This document shows positions 44,101 through 55,114 of a DNA stretch of 56,000 bases, one piece after another. The notes beneath the pieces are model-generated. The model had not been told where the DNA came from. It did not search any database and saw nothing but the letters and a program-made list of their open reading frames with translations. The translations under genes were made by a program, and so were the position numbers. The first letter of the stretch is position 1, and the number at the start of each line of letters is the position of its first letter. The stretch is from Diphasiastrum complanatum. Lineage: Eukaryota; Streptophyta; Lycopodiopsida; Lycopodiales; Lycopodiaceae. The stretch covers positions 48,324,052 through 48,380,051 of the forward strand of contig CM055097.1 of assembly GCA_029204225.1 (NCBI GenBank). The letters run 5' to 3'.

Positions 44101-44936
44101 ATCGCCTCTCCACAACGTGCTGACCCCACCGCACCTGAGGAGATGGTAGTGCATGAACTTCTAATCGAAGACAACGATGACGACATGGAAGAACCACAAG
44201 AAACACCTCAACAAGCCCCAACAAGCAGTACAACCCCGACCGTGCCACGAGACATCACCAAAACTTGGGAACCTTACTTCAGGACTTGGTAGCGGCCAGA
44301 TCCACCTTGGACCGATAGATAGTAGAATTGGCAACCAGCGATACTGGGTTGCGAGCGAAGCTGCCACAGCTCCAACAAGACCTGCAACTAGCACTACAAC
44401 ATGAGTAGGCAAAAAAGGACCGGGTCCTGAAGTGGAAGTAGAATGACGCTAGCCTTCAAAGGTATATCAAACACCTCTTCCAATCAGCAACAGATGTCTT
44501 TAACAAGGTCAAAGAAGCTTAGCAACAAGCTCAACAGCAGCTAGCCCCGCTCCAGGCCCAACTATTAGTGGTTGAGACATAAAATCAACACCTTGGAGTG
44601 GAGGTCCACACATTGCAGCAAGAGAAGACCGTTTGGTTAGCCCAGCCAATACCCACTAACCAACCGCCCTGCCAGCATGAGGCGTATTTTTTGATGCAAC
44701 TGGTGGATCTTTGTAGAAAAACGCTGGATGGCTACCAAACGAGTTTGGACAATTATCACCATGGCACACACCAAGTATTAGCGCAATCAAAGACTACTCT
44801 CAAGGCTTGGCAACAACACATTGCACATCAGCCACAATCGGCGATCCGATGCAACGGGGCACGAAAATTTAGACCAAGGCCTAGACACGAGCCAAGGCAT
44901 AGAACAGAGTCCAGACAAAGTTGGGCCATGTAATTA
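44101..44936 (+). pseudogene. Gypsy-5 extra 3' ORF, acidic then coiled-coil-like
   Basis: The first part (open 44059-44292) is acidic and Pro/Thr-rich (LLIEDNDDDMEEPQETPQQA). The second is helix- and Gln-rich: after single stops LQLALQHE, then FNKVKEA, QQAQQQLAPLQAQLLVVE, HLGVEVHTLQQEKTVWLAQ, and open 44598-44933 with LVDLCRKTLDGYQTSLDNYH and a basic RPRPRHEPRHRTESR tail. The spacing of Leu and Gln looks like a coiled coil. It sits between integrase and the polypurine tract, like the extra ORF of Gypsy-1. Function is unknown. Confidence 0.6.
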
Positions 44937-45010
44937 AAATAATGCTAAAAAGGCCCAAAGTTTAAGTTAACTAAGTTTGCTAAGTTTTATAAGTAGTCAA
45001 AGTCAAAATG

Positions 45011-45023
45011 GTGGTAGGTGGGG
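45011..45023 (+). other. Polypurine tract (Gypsy-5)
   Basis: GTGGTAGGTGGGG directly precedes the LTR start TGTGC at 45024. It is not purely purine, so the match is fair rather than strong. Confidence 0.55.
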
Positions 45024-45501
45024 TGTGCTTTTTTGTGCACCATAGATTAGAGTCAGTTTCTTTTGAAGGGTTAGGATTTCAATCCTACCTTTTTGAAGTA
45101 GCCAATAGAAACCAAGGGGCAAAGCCTCCCCAAAGATAAAAAGGCACCTCTTGTAACCCATTTGGAATGCTAATAGAGAGGAGAAAACTCTACCATTTTG
45201 GTGAATCAAGCATCCTCATTTAAGCTATTTCTTTGTGGCTTATGCTCTTTTGCTTGTAGTTGCTATTTTTCTTTGTTTTGCTATTCATTGTTTATGATAG
45301 TTAAAGCTCCTCCATTTCATGCATGCAATAGCTAATGAGTGCCTCCCTCTAATCTCTCTCTCTCTCTCTCTCTCTCCCCTCCTTTCACCACTATCAAGGA
45401 TGATGTACATTGCTAATGTGGGTTTGTGGTAGAGTTAGAGTAGGATAGACTTAGTATGAGTTAGAATGCAACTAAGCAAGCAACTAATCATAGCTAGAAT
45501 A
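45024..45501 (+). repeat. Gypsy-5 3' LTR, left part, split by Copia-B
   Basis: Begins TGTGCTTTTTTGTGCACC. GATAAAAAGGC near 45137 is a likely TATA box. A 24-bp (TC)n run lies at 45353-45376. At 45501 Copia-B begins. GAATA is repeated after Copia-B at 50977, so the LTR or its flank continues there, but I cannot follow it far. Confidence 0.6.
45353..45376. repeat. (TC)n microsatellite, 24 bp
   Basis: Twelve TC units inside the Gypsy-5 LTR. Confidence 0.95.
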
Positions 45502-46152
45502 TGTGAGAGATTTCAACTTGTTTAGTCTAGTTTAGTCACATTTTGGTAAATTGTCAATAAGAGGCCAAAACTCATTTTAGACTTAGAGATAAACTTTTTG
45601 AAGTTATATTAGTTTAAAATACATTCAATAAACACTTTTGGAAAGTGTGGGAAAGTTGGTAGTCGAGTTTGAGAGATTCAAATTTGAACTTTGGGTACAT
45701 TGAATCTAGACCCAAAAATAGTAGTGTTTACATTTTGGAGGGAAAGCCAAGTGGCCAAATAGGGTTTGGAAACTCTATAAAAGGATGTAACTCGTGGAGA
45801 GACACATCTTCTCTCTTCTATCTCTCATTTCATCACTATACATGGTTCTCTTTGGGTTCTACTACTCATTGGTGCACTACCTTGGTGTTATCTGGCAATT
45901 CTATGTGTAGAATGATCATTTATTGCTATTTTTGGTTCCACACGTGTGAAATACAGTAGGGTACTGTAATTGTACGGACAAAAAAATATTTTATGTTTTG
46001 GCTCATTTTTGATCAATATCTCTTAGAGTTTGCATCTCATTTTGTATGTAGATGCTGATTTTTCTACATTGGCAAAATTGTTGGTTTGCTCCTTATTGTA
46101 ACCAAAGATTTGGGACATGGATTGGATCTTGAATGATCTGAAATCCTTCACA
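45502..46152 (+). repeat. Copia-B 5' LTR
   Basis: 651 bp, TGTGAGAG...TTCACA. TATA-like CTATAAAAGG at 45775-45784 and CACACGTGTG at 45939-45948. It is three bases shorter than the Copia-A LTR (GA lost near 45673, one base near 45983). Confidence 0.95.
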
Positions 46153-46164
46153 TGGTATCAGAGC
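46153..46164 (+). other. Primer-binding site, initiator tRNA-Met (Copia-B)
   Basis: TGGTATCAGAGC directly after the LTR, identical to Copia-A. Confidence 0.97.
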
Positions 46165-46754
46165 TATTGTGTTTCAGGTTATGAAAGGATCAGCCATCTT
46201 TAGCAAGGATTTTGGAGGAGTTACCAATGCTAGAGCATGCTAGATTGATCTCTACTCAAAAATCAGCATTTTTGCATGTGTAGAATTGATCTTTTGTAGG
46301 TCAAAACTCAATATAGGGTTAGATACTTGATCAATTCCGATTTCACACTTGGTTTACTGGATCTAGATGATTTTTGGTGCATTAGGAAGGTCTCATTGGA
46401 GTCTACAAGAAGATATACCAAGTTTCTAAAAATTGCATGTAGAATTTGAGATATTCAATTTTTTGTGATTTTGTCAAAACCCTAATTTTGATTGGATCTC
46501 TAGTTTGTGAGGTTACTGAACCTCATTTGAGTGTGTTTCAAACTTAGTAAGTGGCAAGAATCATTAGATTGAGGATAGATCATAGGTTGATCAAGATTTC
46601 ACTATTCTATGTGTTGATTTTCTAGCTAGAAGTGTTATAAAAGATTTGAGAGGTTCCATATCTTTGTGATTTCTTCTTGAGTTCATTTTTTGACATTCAA
46701 GAGAGTGCTTTGTGCATTGGAACAGGTCGAAAGAGAAGATCAGGTCACTTCAAC

Positions 46755-47510
46755 ATGACTACAAGTGGTGGATTTATGTTGGAGAGCAATGATAGGCTTA
46801 CCTCAATCAACTATTCTACTTGGAAGGTGAGGATGGAGTCCTTATTGGAGATGAATGAGTTGATGGAGATTGTTGCAGGTGTGGAGGAGAGACCTCAAGC
46901 ACCTCAAGATCAAGTGAGGTATGACAAGAGAACAAAGAAAGCTCTACACATGATCAAGATGAATGCTACCAATGAACTTCTCAAGGAAGTTGGTAAGTGC
47001 ACATCATCTTTGGAGGCTTGGGAAGATTTGAAGAAGCTTTATGAATCCAAGTCTACATCAAGAGTGCTTACTCTTAGGAGGCAAATCTTTCAAAGTTTGC
47101 AAAAGAAGGAAGAGAGTACTCATGCTTTTGTTTTGAGGGTTAAAGCATTCAATGATGAGTTAGCATGTATTGATGAAAGCATTAAGAAGGTAGAGCTTGT
47201 TCAAGTTATACTTAATGGCTTGTTGGATGATCATGCTAATATTGTTCAAAGTTTTGCTATTCAAAAGACTTTGCCAAGTATTGTGGATTTTCAAGAGATC
47301 TTGGTGAATGAGGAGTATAGGCTTCAATCAAGGGGAGGTGGATCTACATCGACATCTCATTATGAAGAGGATGCTATGTTCATCAAAGGCAAGTTCAAGG
47401 GCAAAGGCAAAGGCAAGTGGTCTAAAGGGCAAGATCAAGGTGAGACTTCTTCTTTTGGCAAAAAGAAAGATAAGTCTAAGCTGAAATGCTTTTATTGTGG
47501 AATCAAATAA
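46755..47510 (+). CDS. gag: Copia-B gag
   Basis: The family N-terminus (GGFMLESNDRLTSINYSTWK) starts after ATG 46755. The frame is open for about 251 residues through the UBN2-type capsid, the Lys/Gly-rich basic part and the first half of the zinc knuckle (KCFYCGIK), then stops at TAA 47508-47510. The second half of the knuckle (GHFANEC) is in the next frame, as in Copia-A. Because both copies carry the same four-base excess, it was present before they separated. Confidence 0.85.
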   Translation: MTTSGGFMLESNDRLTSINYSTWKVRMESLLEMNELMEIVAGVEERPQAPQDQVRYDKRTKKALHMIKMNATNELLKEVGKCTSSLEAWEDLKKLYESKSTSRVLTLRRQIFQSLQKKEESTHAFVLRVKAFNDELACIDESIKKVELVQVILNGLLDDHANIVQSFAIQKTLPSIVDFQEILVNEEYRLQSRGGGSTSTSHYEEDAMFIKGKFKGKGKGKWSKGQDQGETSSFGKKKDKSKLKCFYCGIK

Positions 47511-50343
47511 AGGGCATTTTGCAAATGAATGTTTGAAGAAGCAAAGAGATGAAGGTAGCAAACAAATCAACTTTACTACTAATGATGAGGCTCTAGGTGG
47601 TGGTGATTCTCTTTTGATGTGTTCATCAACTCCAATATCAAGTGAAGGTGACAAAGATTCATGGTGGATTGATAGTGGAGCGAGTTCACACATGACTAGT
47701 CACAAGGAGTTCTTTACTTCTTTGGTCACTTATGATGGAGCCAAGAAAGCAATTCACATGGCCAATGGTGGTGAGTCTGTGATTGAAGGTATTGGTTCAA
47801 TGCCTATTTGTCTCTCTACTAATAGGAAAGCAAGACTTGATGGTGTTTTTTACATTCCTTCACTTTCAAAGAATCTGTTAAGTGTTGGTCAAATGATAGA
47901 GAAAGGATACATGGTAAAGTTTGGTGGTGATGCTTGTTTCATTACGAAGGAAGAAATCTTGGTTGCTAGGGGCAATAAACAAGGTAGACTTTTCAAGCTT
48001 GATGCTTTTGTTATGGCTAACAAGAAGGATGGAATGGAAAAGGAGATTGGTCTCAACTTTCGAAAGTTACCTTTTAGCATCAATAAGATTGGTGGATCTT
48101 ATGCAAAGTCTAACAAGCTTCCTTATGCTAGATCTAGGTCAAGATCTAATATGCTTCGAGATGTTCATCTTTGTGCTAACTTGGCTAGTCTTGAGGATAA
48201 TGATGGTGTTTCAATGGTTCTTCATGGCAAGTGCAAGTATGCAAAAGGTAAGGAAAGAGCTAACTTCATCAATGGAGGTGAAGGTTCTTCCTTGGAAAAG
48301 ATTGTTGCTAATGATTTCTTTGATCATATGGAAAAGGATGTTGCAAGGTGCATGCATGAAGGAGGTGGTTCTTCTACATTCTTTTGTTATGATTTCAAGA
48401 AAGTCATTTTTCCAGCAAGTGGAGTCACATGTCTTCATAAAGAGAGTAGATCAAATGGTTCTATCAAGAGACTTGGTGAGAAAGATAGTCACAAGTCAAG
48501 AAGAAGAGAAGTATGTGAAGAGTTCAAAGTAGGATGTACTTTGAATGATGTCATTGTGAATGATAGCGAGGAAGAATCATTATCATATGATTCATTACCT
48601 AAAACATTGAATATAAGTTCTTGTTTGAAGAAAGAGAGTACTTCAATCATCCTTATGTTGAAGGTACTAATCATTTTTTTCATGGCTTCTAATGTCTTTG
48701 AAGTTTTTACTTCTTATGATGCAATCATTAAGAGGGAGTCTTATGAAGGAAAGAGCAATGGAAGATTGGTTCTTGGAAAGATTCAAGGCATGGATCTCAC
48801 ATATCTTCATCAACTCAAAGGATTCTATGATTATGAATTGATCACTCATGATCAAGATGGCAAAAGGTTGGTTGGAGATAACTACATGGAGCAAATCGAG
48901 AGGCAATTTCTTCAAGGCAAGGGAGATCTCATTGTTGAGCTTATTGAGGTTTGTTATGGACTCAAGAGGGCTGGATTTCTTAGGTTTGATACTCATCTTC
49001 ACCTACTCTACTTCATGTTGGATGGAAAGTTTGGAATCTATCTTTTGATTTATGATGGTGACATTGGTGACATTGTTTTCACTAATCTTTGTGGAAATTC
49101 AAGATCAAGCATTGATGAGATCTTGTTGGATCTAGATCATATGTTTGAGAGGGAGTATTTCCAGAGGTTCAGGTCTGAAGATATTCATATCTTTGATATC
49201 TTTGATGATCAAGAGAAAGGTAAGCAAGTGGAAGCGACACACTTTGCTTTACTCACATGTTTTGGAGAATTTTCTTGTGTAGATGATGCTACGCAAGTGG
49301 ATATTGGTTCTCATGGTTTTCATACTGGAAAAGCAAGTAATGGATCTGGAAAACAAAGTTTGTTCAATGACTTTGATGGTCAAGAGGAAGATCAAGAGGT
49401 TGGTCTCAAAGGGCTTCAACGACACAAAAGGAAAGGTGACAATTTGGAGCTAGTCAAGAGCATCAAAGGAAGGTTATTTGGCAAAGATGTTATGGATCTA
49501 TTTTTTCAGCTTATTGAAGACTCAAGTAAGGTAAAAGGAGCAGCAAGGAAGTGTTGTTCAAGCTTACTTTACTTGTTGTATCTCATGTTTGAGCTATTTC
49601 ATGTGGATGTGTGAAAATTGTCAAGATATGGACAAACTAGCTACATTGTCTTGCAATATCTTATTGTTGGAGTTGTACTAGCATTCTTGGCTGGTTTTGC
49701 TGATGGAAATGAAGTTATTGGAGGTTCATTATGTCACTCATCCATGGCCAAGTTTTCAAGTGTTGAGCTACTTGGTGCCAATACTTGGAGATTGTCAATT
49801 TTTGGTGAATTCATGGTCATTTTCTTATGTCAAGTAGATCTTGAAGATGGACTAGTGCAAAGTAATTGGTTTATGGAGTAATGTGGTGCTAGATTTGCAT
49901 CATGTATGTACTCACCTACTCATGGATTTCCAAGGTTTGATTGTTTCTTGTGGCAAGATGGAGATAGAGGCTCATTCATGGAGTATCATGGTGGATACAA
50001 GGCAACAAAGGACAAAGTTGGAGGAGACAAGCAAGCAAATGGTCATCGCTCACATTTATTGTTTGGTTGCTATAATTTTCCAGAGAGTTCAAAGTTTGAA
50101 ACATGGAGGAATCATTTCATTCACATTATATTTGGTTCTTCATGTTTTAGTTATATCTTGATGTGTAAAATTGATGTAAGAAATAGTGAAGCATCCAATT
50201 TGGACACTATTCTCTATATCAATTATGAAAGATACTTTAGAATCTTAGAAAGAAGATCTATACTTAGGATGGAGATCATTGTTAAGTTGGATCAAAGTTC
50301 TATTGTCAAAACTGTGCCAAAACTAGTTGAAGAGGGAGTGTGA
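47497..50343 (+). pseudogene. Copia-B ORF2: protease plus degenerate pol-like region
   Basis: Open for 705 codons (47497-49614) to TGA 49612-49614, where Copia-A has TGC. The same frame then continues to 49881 (TAA) and from 49882 to 50343. The protease triplet D-S-G is at 47671-47679 (WWIDSGASSHMT). Vestigial RT order is MEQIERQFLQ, VCYGLKRAG and YDGD at 49051-49062. No integrase core is recognised. The Copia-A stop at 11915 is a sense codon here, so the ancestor was open through both points. A 174-bp in-frame segment (about 49767-49945) is absent from Copia-A. Confidence 0.75.
50329..50338 (+). other. Polypurine tract (Copia-B)
   Basis: GAAGAGGGAG before the 3' LTR start at 50339, identical to Copia-A. 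Confidence 0.9.
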
Positions 50344-50976
50344 GAGATTTCAACTAGTTTAGTCACATTTTGGTAAATTGTCAATAAGAGGCCAAAACTC
50401 ATTTTAGACTTAGAGATAAACTTTTTGAGGTTATATTAGTTTAGAATACATTCAATAAACACTTTTGGAAAGTGTGGGAAAGTTGGTAGTCGAGTTTGAG
50501 AGAGATTCAAATTTGAACTTTGGGTACATTGAATCTAGACCCAAAAATAGTAGGGTTTACATTTTGGAGGGAAAGCCAAGTGGCCAAATAGGGTTTGGAA
50601 ACTCTATAAAAGGATGTAACTCGTGGAGAGACACATCTTCTCTCTTCTATCTCTCATTTCATTATTATACATGGTTCTCTTTGGGTTCTACTACTCATTG
50701 GTGCACTACCTTGGTGTTATCTGGCAATTCTATGTGTAGAATGATCATTTATTGCTATTTTTGGTTCCACACGTGTGAAATATAGTAGGGTACTGTAATT
50801 GTACGGACAGAAAACATATTTTATGTTTTGGTTCACTTTCTATCAATATCTCTTAGAGTTTGCATCTCATTTTGTATGTAGATGCTGATTTTTCTACATT
50901 GGCAGGATTGTTGGTTTGCTCCTTATTGTAACCAAAGATTTGGGATTGGATCTTGAATGATCTGAAATCCTTCACA
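50339..50976 (+). repeat. Copia-B 3' LTR
   Basis: 638 bp. Compared with Copia-A it lacks ten bases near the start (one CTAGTTTAGT unit) and six near the end (ACATGG). TATA-like CTATAAAAGG at 50604-50613 and CACACGTGTG at 50768-50777. Confidence 0.95.
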
Positions 50977-51079
50977 GAATACATATCCTTATAGTTCTAA
51001 CCCCTTTTTGACAGGCAGAGGGCTGCATACCACCTATACCTACACCCTGTAGGGCTTTATTGTACATGTGTTAGGATCC

Positions 51080-51480
51080 ACTCTTACAGCATGCGCCACA
51101 AAAAAATATGATACACCAAAGGAGTATCCAACTGATCCATCACTACAAAAGTGATGGAAAAATGCACACTAGCTATATGAACTAGTACATCTTCTACTAT
51201 TCCTCTTGGGCACACTGTAGATTGGTCGACCAGCTTTATGGAAAAGGAAGCAGGCTTTAGGTTAGGCAAACCCCATTTTTCGTACAATTTCGTGGATATG
51301 AGGTTAATGATCCACCATCTATTACTTCAGCTTCTTCCTTGAACATCTTATGTGCAGTAGGACGCGTAATATTATCCTCCTTGCTTTCCCATGTGGCTCC
51401 CATATTTAATATATTGTTGGTTTCTTCAAACGCAGCACAATATATGGGCTCCTTTGACAATTGTTTCTTGCAGCCAATTT
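51080..51480 (-). pseudogene. Gypsy-6 protease, minus strand
   Basis: Minus-strand pieces 51257-51460 and 51084-51287 give EPIYCAAFEETNNILNMGAT, then VIDGGS where the active site should be, and KWGLPNLKPASFSIKLVDQS with ITFVVMDQLD. This is the same retropepsin type as Gypsy-3 (VIDGSSGVNLIS, KWGLTRIKPATFAINLADPS). A frameshift separates the pieces and D-x-G is not intact. Confidence 0.75.
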
Positions 51481-51869
51481 TTGAACTTTACATTGGCGTG
51501 AGATACCAACCTTAAAAATTCTCCCAACGAGATATTCATCCAACTAGATAACATATTTGCTAGCAACTCAGTTTTGGATCCTTCTCGTTCGACATGGAGA
51601 ATGGTTCTTCTCTTTCATGGAGTGGCACATTAACATTTGATGGTTCCATTGTTTGCTCGAGCATGGTTCCCTAAACCCTAAACCCTAAACCTTGAATAGA
51701 TCTGCTGCACTACTTCTGCATTTGTGTGACATGTGCGACCTAGGACTCATACAATCAAGGATCATTATAAGGTTATGCTAAATTCACCCATGGTTCAACA
51801 GGTGGTAAAAGTTCAACTTTGGCCATACTAAAGATTCACAAGAGCTCCGGGCGCATTTGCTCCAGCAGG
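51481..51869 (-). other. Decayed gag-protease linker, minus strand
   Basis: Many stops in all minus-strand frames. Short peptide traces suggest former linker sequence. Three CCCTAAA units at 51669-51689 resemble a plant telomere-type or telo-box sequence. Confidence 0.4.
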
Positions 51870-53099
<1,230 letters not shown>

Positions 53100-53728
53100 T
53101 TTGGCAGAATGACAAGATTATGGGAATCTGTGCTTGGTGAAGCTAGTAAATTGGACAAGGTGTCCAAGTATAGCATTTGGAAATTCAAAATGAAAAGTAT
53201 TTTGATGTAAACGAAGCTATGGGACATCATCACTGGGGTTGAGCATCGCCCAAATACAACTCCAGTCAATATTCGTGCATATGATAAAAGAGCACAAAAG
53301 GCCTTACCATTGATAAATTTGTCGGTTAAGGACCATGCCATTGCCCACATTAGTCAATGTGCAACAACAAGAGGGCTTGGGAGGCACTCAGAACACCGTT
53401 TCAAATGGCGAACCTCTCTCGAATAATGTTTTCTAGGACTAATTTGATAGGTGTTTGTATGTAGAAAAATGGGGGGATATGGTCCTATTTCACTCGAATT
53501 AAGGACCTGCAAAACCAGCTGACTGCTTTTGGTGATGAACGAATATGGGATGTAGAGTTGGTTCATACAGTAACGAATGGTCTAGATGAAAATTTCCAAA
53601 TGTTCGCAAGTGGTTTATCATCAAGGGAGAGACTACCAACGTTCGAAGAAATTCTGAGACGTTTCAAGATGTGGGATAGTAAGCCGGTGTCTACACCCAT
53701 GGAGGTTGGTAAGAAACTATCTAACTAG
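53100..53728 (+). pseudogene. gag: Copia-D gag
   Basis: LDKVSKYSIWKFKMKSIL, then in another frame LWDIITGVEHRPNTTPVNIR, AYDKRAQKALPLINLSVKDH, and after broken sequence FTRIKDLQNQLTAFGDERIW, VTNGLDENFQMFASGLSSRE and PTFEEILRRFKMWDS. This is a UBN2-type copia gag with a different sequence from Copia-A/B/C. At least three frame changes. No zinc knuckle remains. Confidence 0.8.
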
Positions 53729-54333
53729 GATGAGAGTGCGCTAGTTGATGTTACTTTGTTTCATCAATTAGTTGGTCCACTGATTCATCTCACAACTACT
53801 CGTTTTGATATAAGTTATGTTGTAAGTGTTGTGAGTCAATTCATGGCTAGTCCTAGGGAGATTCATTGGAAAGCAGTGAAGAGAATTCTTTGTTATGTGA
53901 AGGGGACACTCACCCATGGGTGTTATATGAGAGGCACCAGGCTTTACCAGTTTTGTAGGGCTTCACAAATTCCGATTGTATGAAACGCGATACAGTTGCT
54001 CTTTCCACCACATAAGTAGATTACAAAGCCCTATGTTTAGCTATGCAAGAAGCAATTTGGCTAGGGAGAATGATGGAATCCCACAAAGTAAGTCTACTAT
54101 GATCAGATTTGATAGCCAATGCTATTCAACTAGCCAAAAAATTGGTATTTCACATACGCATGAAGCACATAGAATTTAAATATCATCTCGTTAGAGAGAA
54201 ATTGTTATCTAATAAAATAGATGTAGTGCATTGTAAGACACAGGATCAGCTAGAAGACATACTTACTAAAGCTTTAAGCATTAATAAATTTGAGTTTCTT
54301 AGAAAAAATCTCTTTGTAAGAAAAGTAAACTAG
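53729..54333 (+). pseudogene. pol: Copia-D RT tail and RNase H
   Basis: HQLVGPLIHLTTTRFDISYV, VSQFMASPREIHWKAVKRIL, then after frame changes LCLAMQEAIWLGRM, and an open end 54109-54333 with FHIRMKHIEFKYHLVREKLL, CKTQDQLEDILTKALS and FEFLRKNLFV. These are the standard copia RT-tail and RNase H motifs. The RT active site is missing. Confidence 0.87.
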
Positions 54334-54347
54334 GGTTTAAAGGAGAG

Positions 54348-55102
54348 TGTCAGACTAAGTAAGCCCGAGTTTATTTTACGGTTCCATGACAATTTCTCGT
54401 TTTAGCGATGTTTTTAAATTTTTCATTTAATATCACAGTGCGCATGATGTGAAAATTGTCAACATTTCCTAGCTAGTTTGAGGCCTAAATTGGCTAAAAT
54501 TGTAAATAGTTTTGGTTCTGGAGTTTCACACGTGTGAACCAGGCCACAATGTTTTTATTTACTGTATTTTTTCAGTATGATGAAGTGTCAAACTTCATAC
54601 CCTTCAAAATGAGACCATTTTGATGTATTTTGGTCATATAAGCCATTTTTAGCTATTTTTCCTATATAGGGAATATCTAGGGTCAAGTACCTTCTAGAGA
54701 GAGGAGAGAGAGTCATCTTCCTCATCCATAAATAGTAGGGAAGTCGTGGAGAACAGGTTGGAGAAACCTTTTGTATGCTTCATTGAGATCAATAGATCAT
54801 TGTCATTGTTTCTTCCTCCATTGAGAGCATTGTTGTGTGTATTGTCTTCAAGCTATTGTGTATGATCTTAGGTGCTTTCCAAAAGTGATAGGCTGATGTA
54901 TTATGGACTGTATAATGCTATTTTGGGCCGCACTTGATGTTTATGGAAGTTTCCATTTGTGATAAATGCTTTTTGATCAAGTTCTTTGCATTCTAGGTAG
55001 CATAGAATGTGTTGCCAATTCCTAGCTTATGTAGTTTGGAGTGCAAGCATTCAAGCCAATGATCTTGGAGTTTAGATCCACTTAGGATCTGTATTTTTCA
55101 CA
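54348..55102 (+). repeat. Copia-D LTR, flanked by PPT and PBS
   Basis: 755 bp from TGTCAGAC to TTTTTCACA. It is preceded by a polypurine tract (so it is a 3' LTR of the upstream copy) and followed at once by a PBS (so it is also a 5' LTR). CACACGTGTG lies at 54537-54546. A TATA-like TATATAGGG is at about 54663. Confidence 0.88.
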
Positions 55103-55114
55103 TGGTATCAGAGC
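55103..55114 (+). other. Primer-binding site, initiator tRNA-Met (second Copia-D unit)
   Basis: TGGTATCAGAGC directly follows the LTR end at 55102. It marks the start of a second internal region that leaves the window. Confidence 0.95.

Larger units (their letters stand above)
40600..45501 (+). mobile_element. Gypsy-5: Athila/Tat-like element with a 3' ORF and an interrupted 3' LTR
   Basis: The order is leader, gag start, RT, RNase H, integrase, extra ORF, polypurine tract, LTR start. No 5' LTR or PBS is visible, and gag-protease sequence is mostly lost between 41.6 and 41.65 kb. Copia-B inserted 477 bp into the 3' LTR. RT is nearer to Gypsy-1 and Gypsy-4 than to chromoviruses (FLDGFSGYNQV). 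Confidence 0.85.
45502..50976 (+). mobile_element. Copia-B: complete sister copy of Copia-A
   Basis: Same structure as Copia-A with LTRs of 651 and 638 bp. A perfect 5-bp target duplication GAATA lies at 45497-45501 and 50977-50981. Internal sequence matches Copia-A along its whole length, with scattered substitutions and one 174-bp in-frame difference. It sits in the Gypsy-5 LTR, so it is younger than Gypsy-5. It is likely non-autonomous for the same reason as Copia-A. Confidence 0.94.
53100..54347 (+). mobile_element. Copia-D internal region, heavily deleted
   Basis: Gag sequence is joined directly to the RT tail and RNase H, then to a polypurine tract (AAAGGAGAG, 54339-54347) and an LTR. 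Most of protease, integrase and RT is gone. The gag-to-RT junction is near 53730. Confidence 0.8.
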
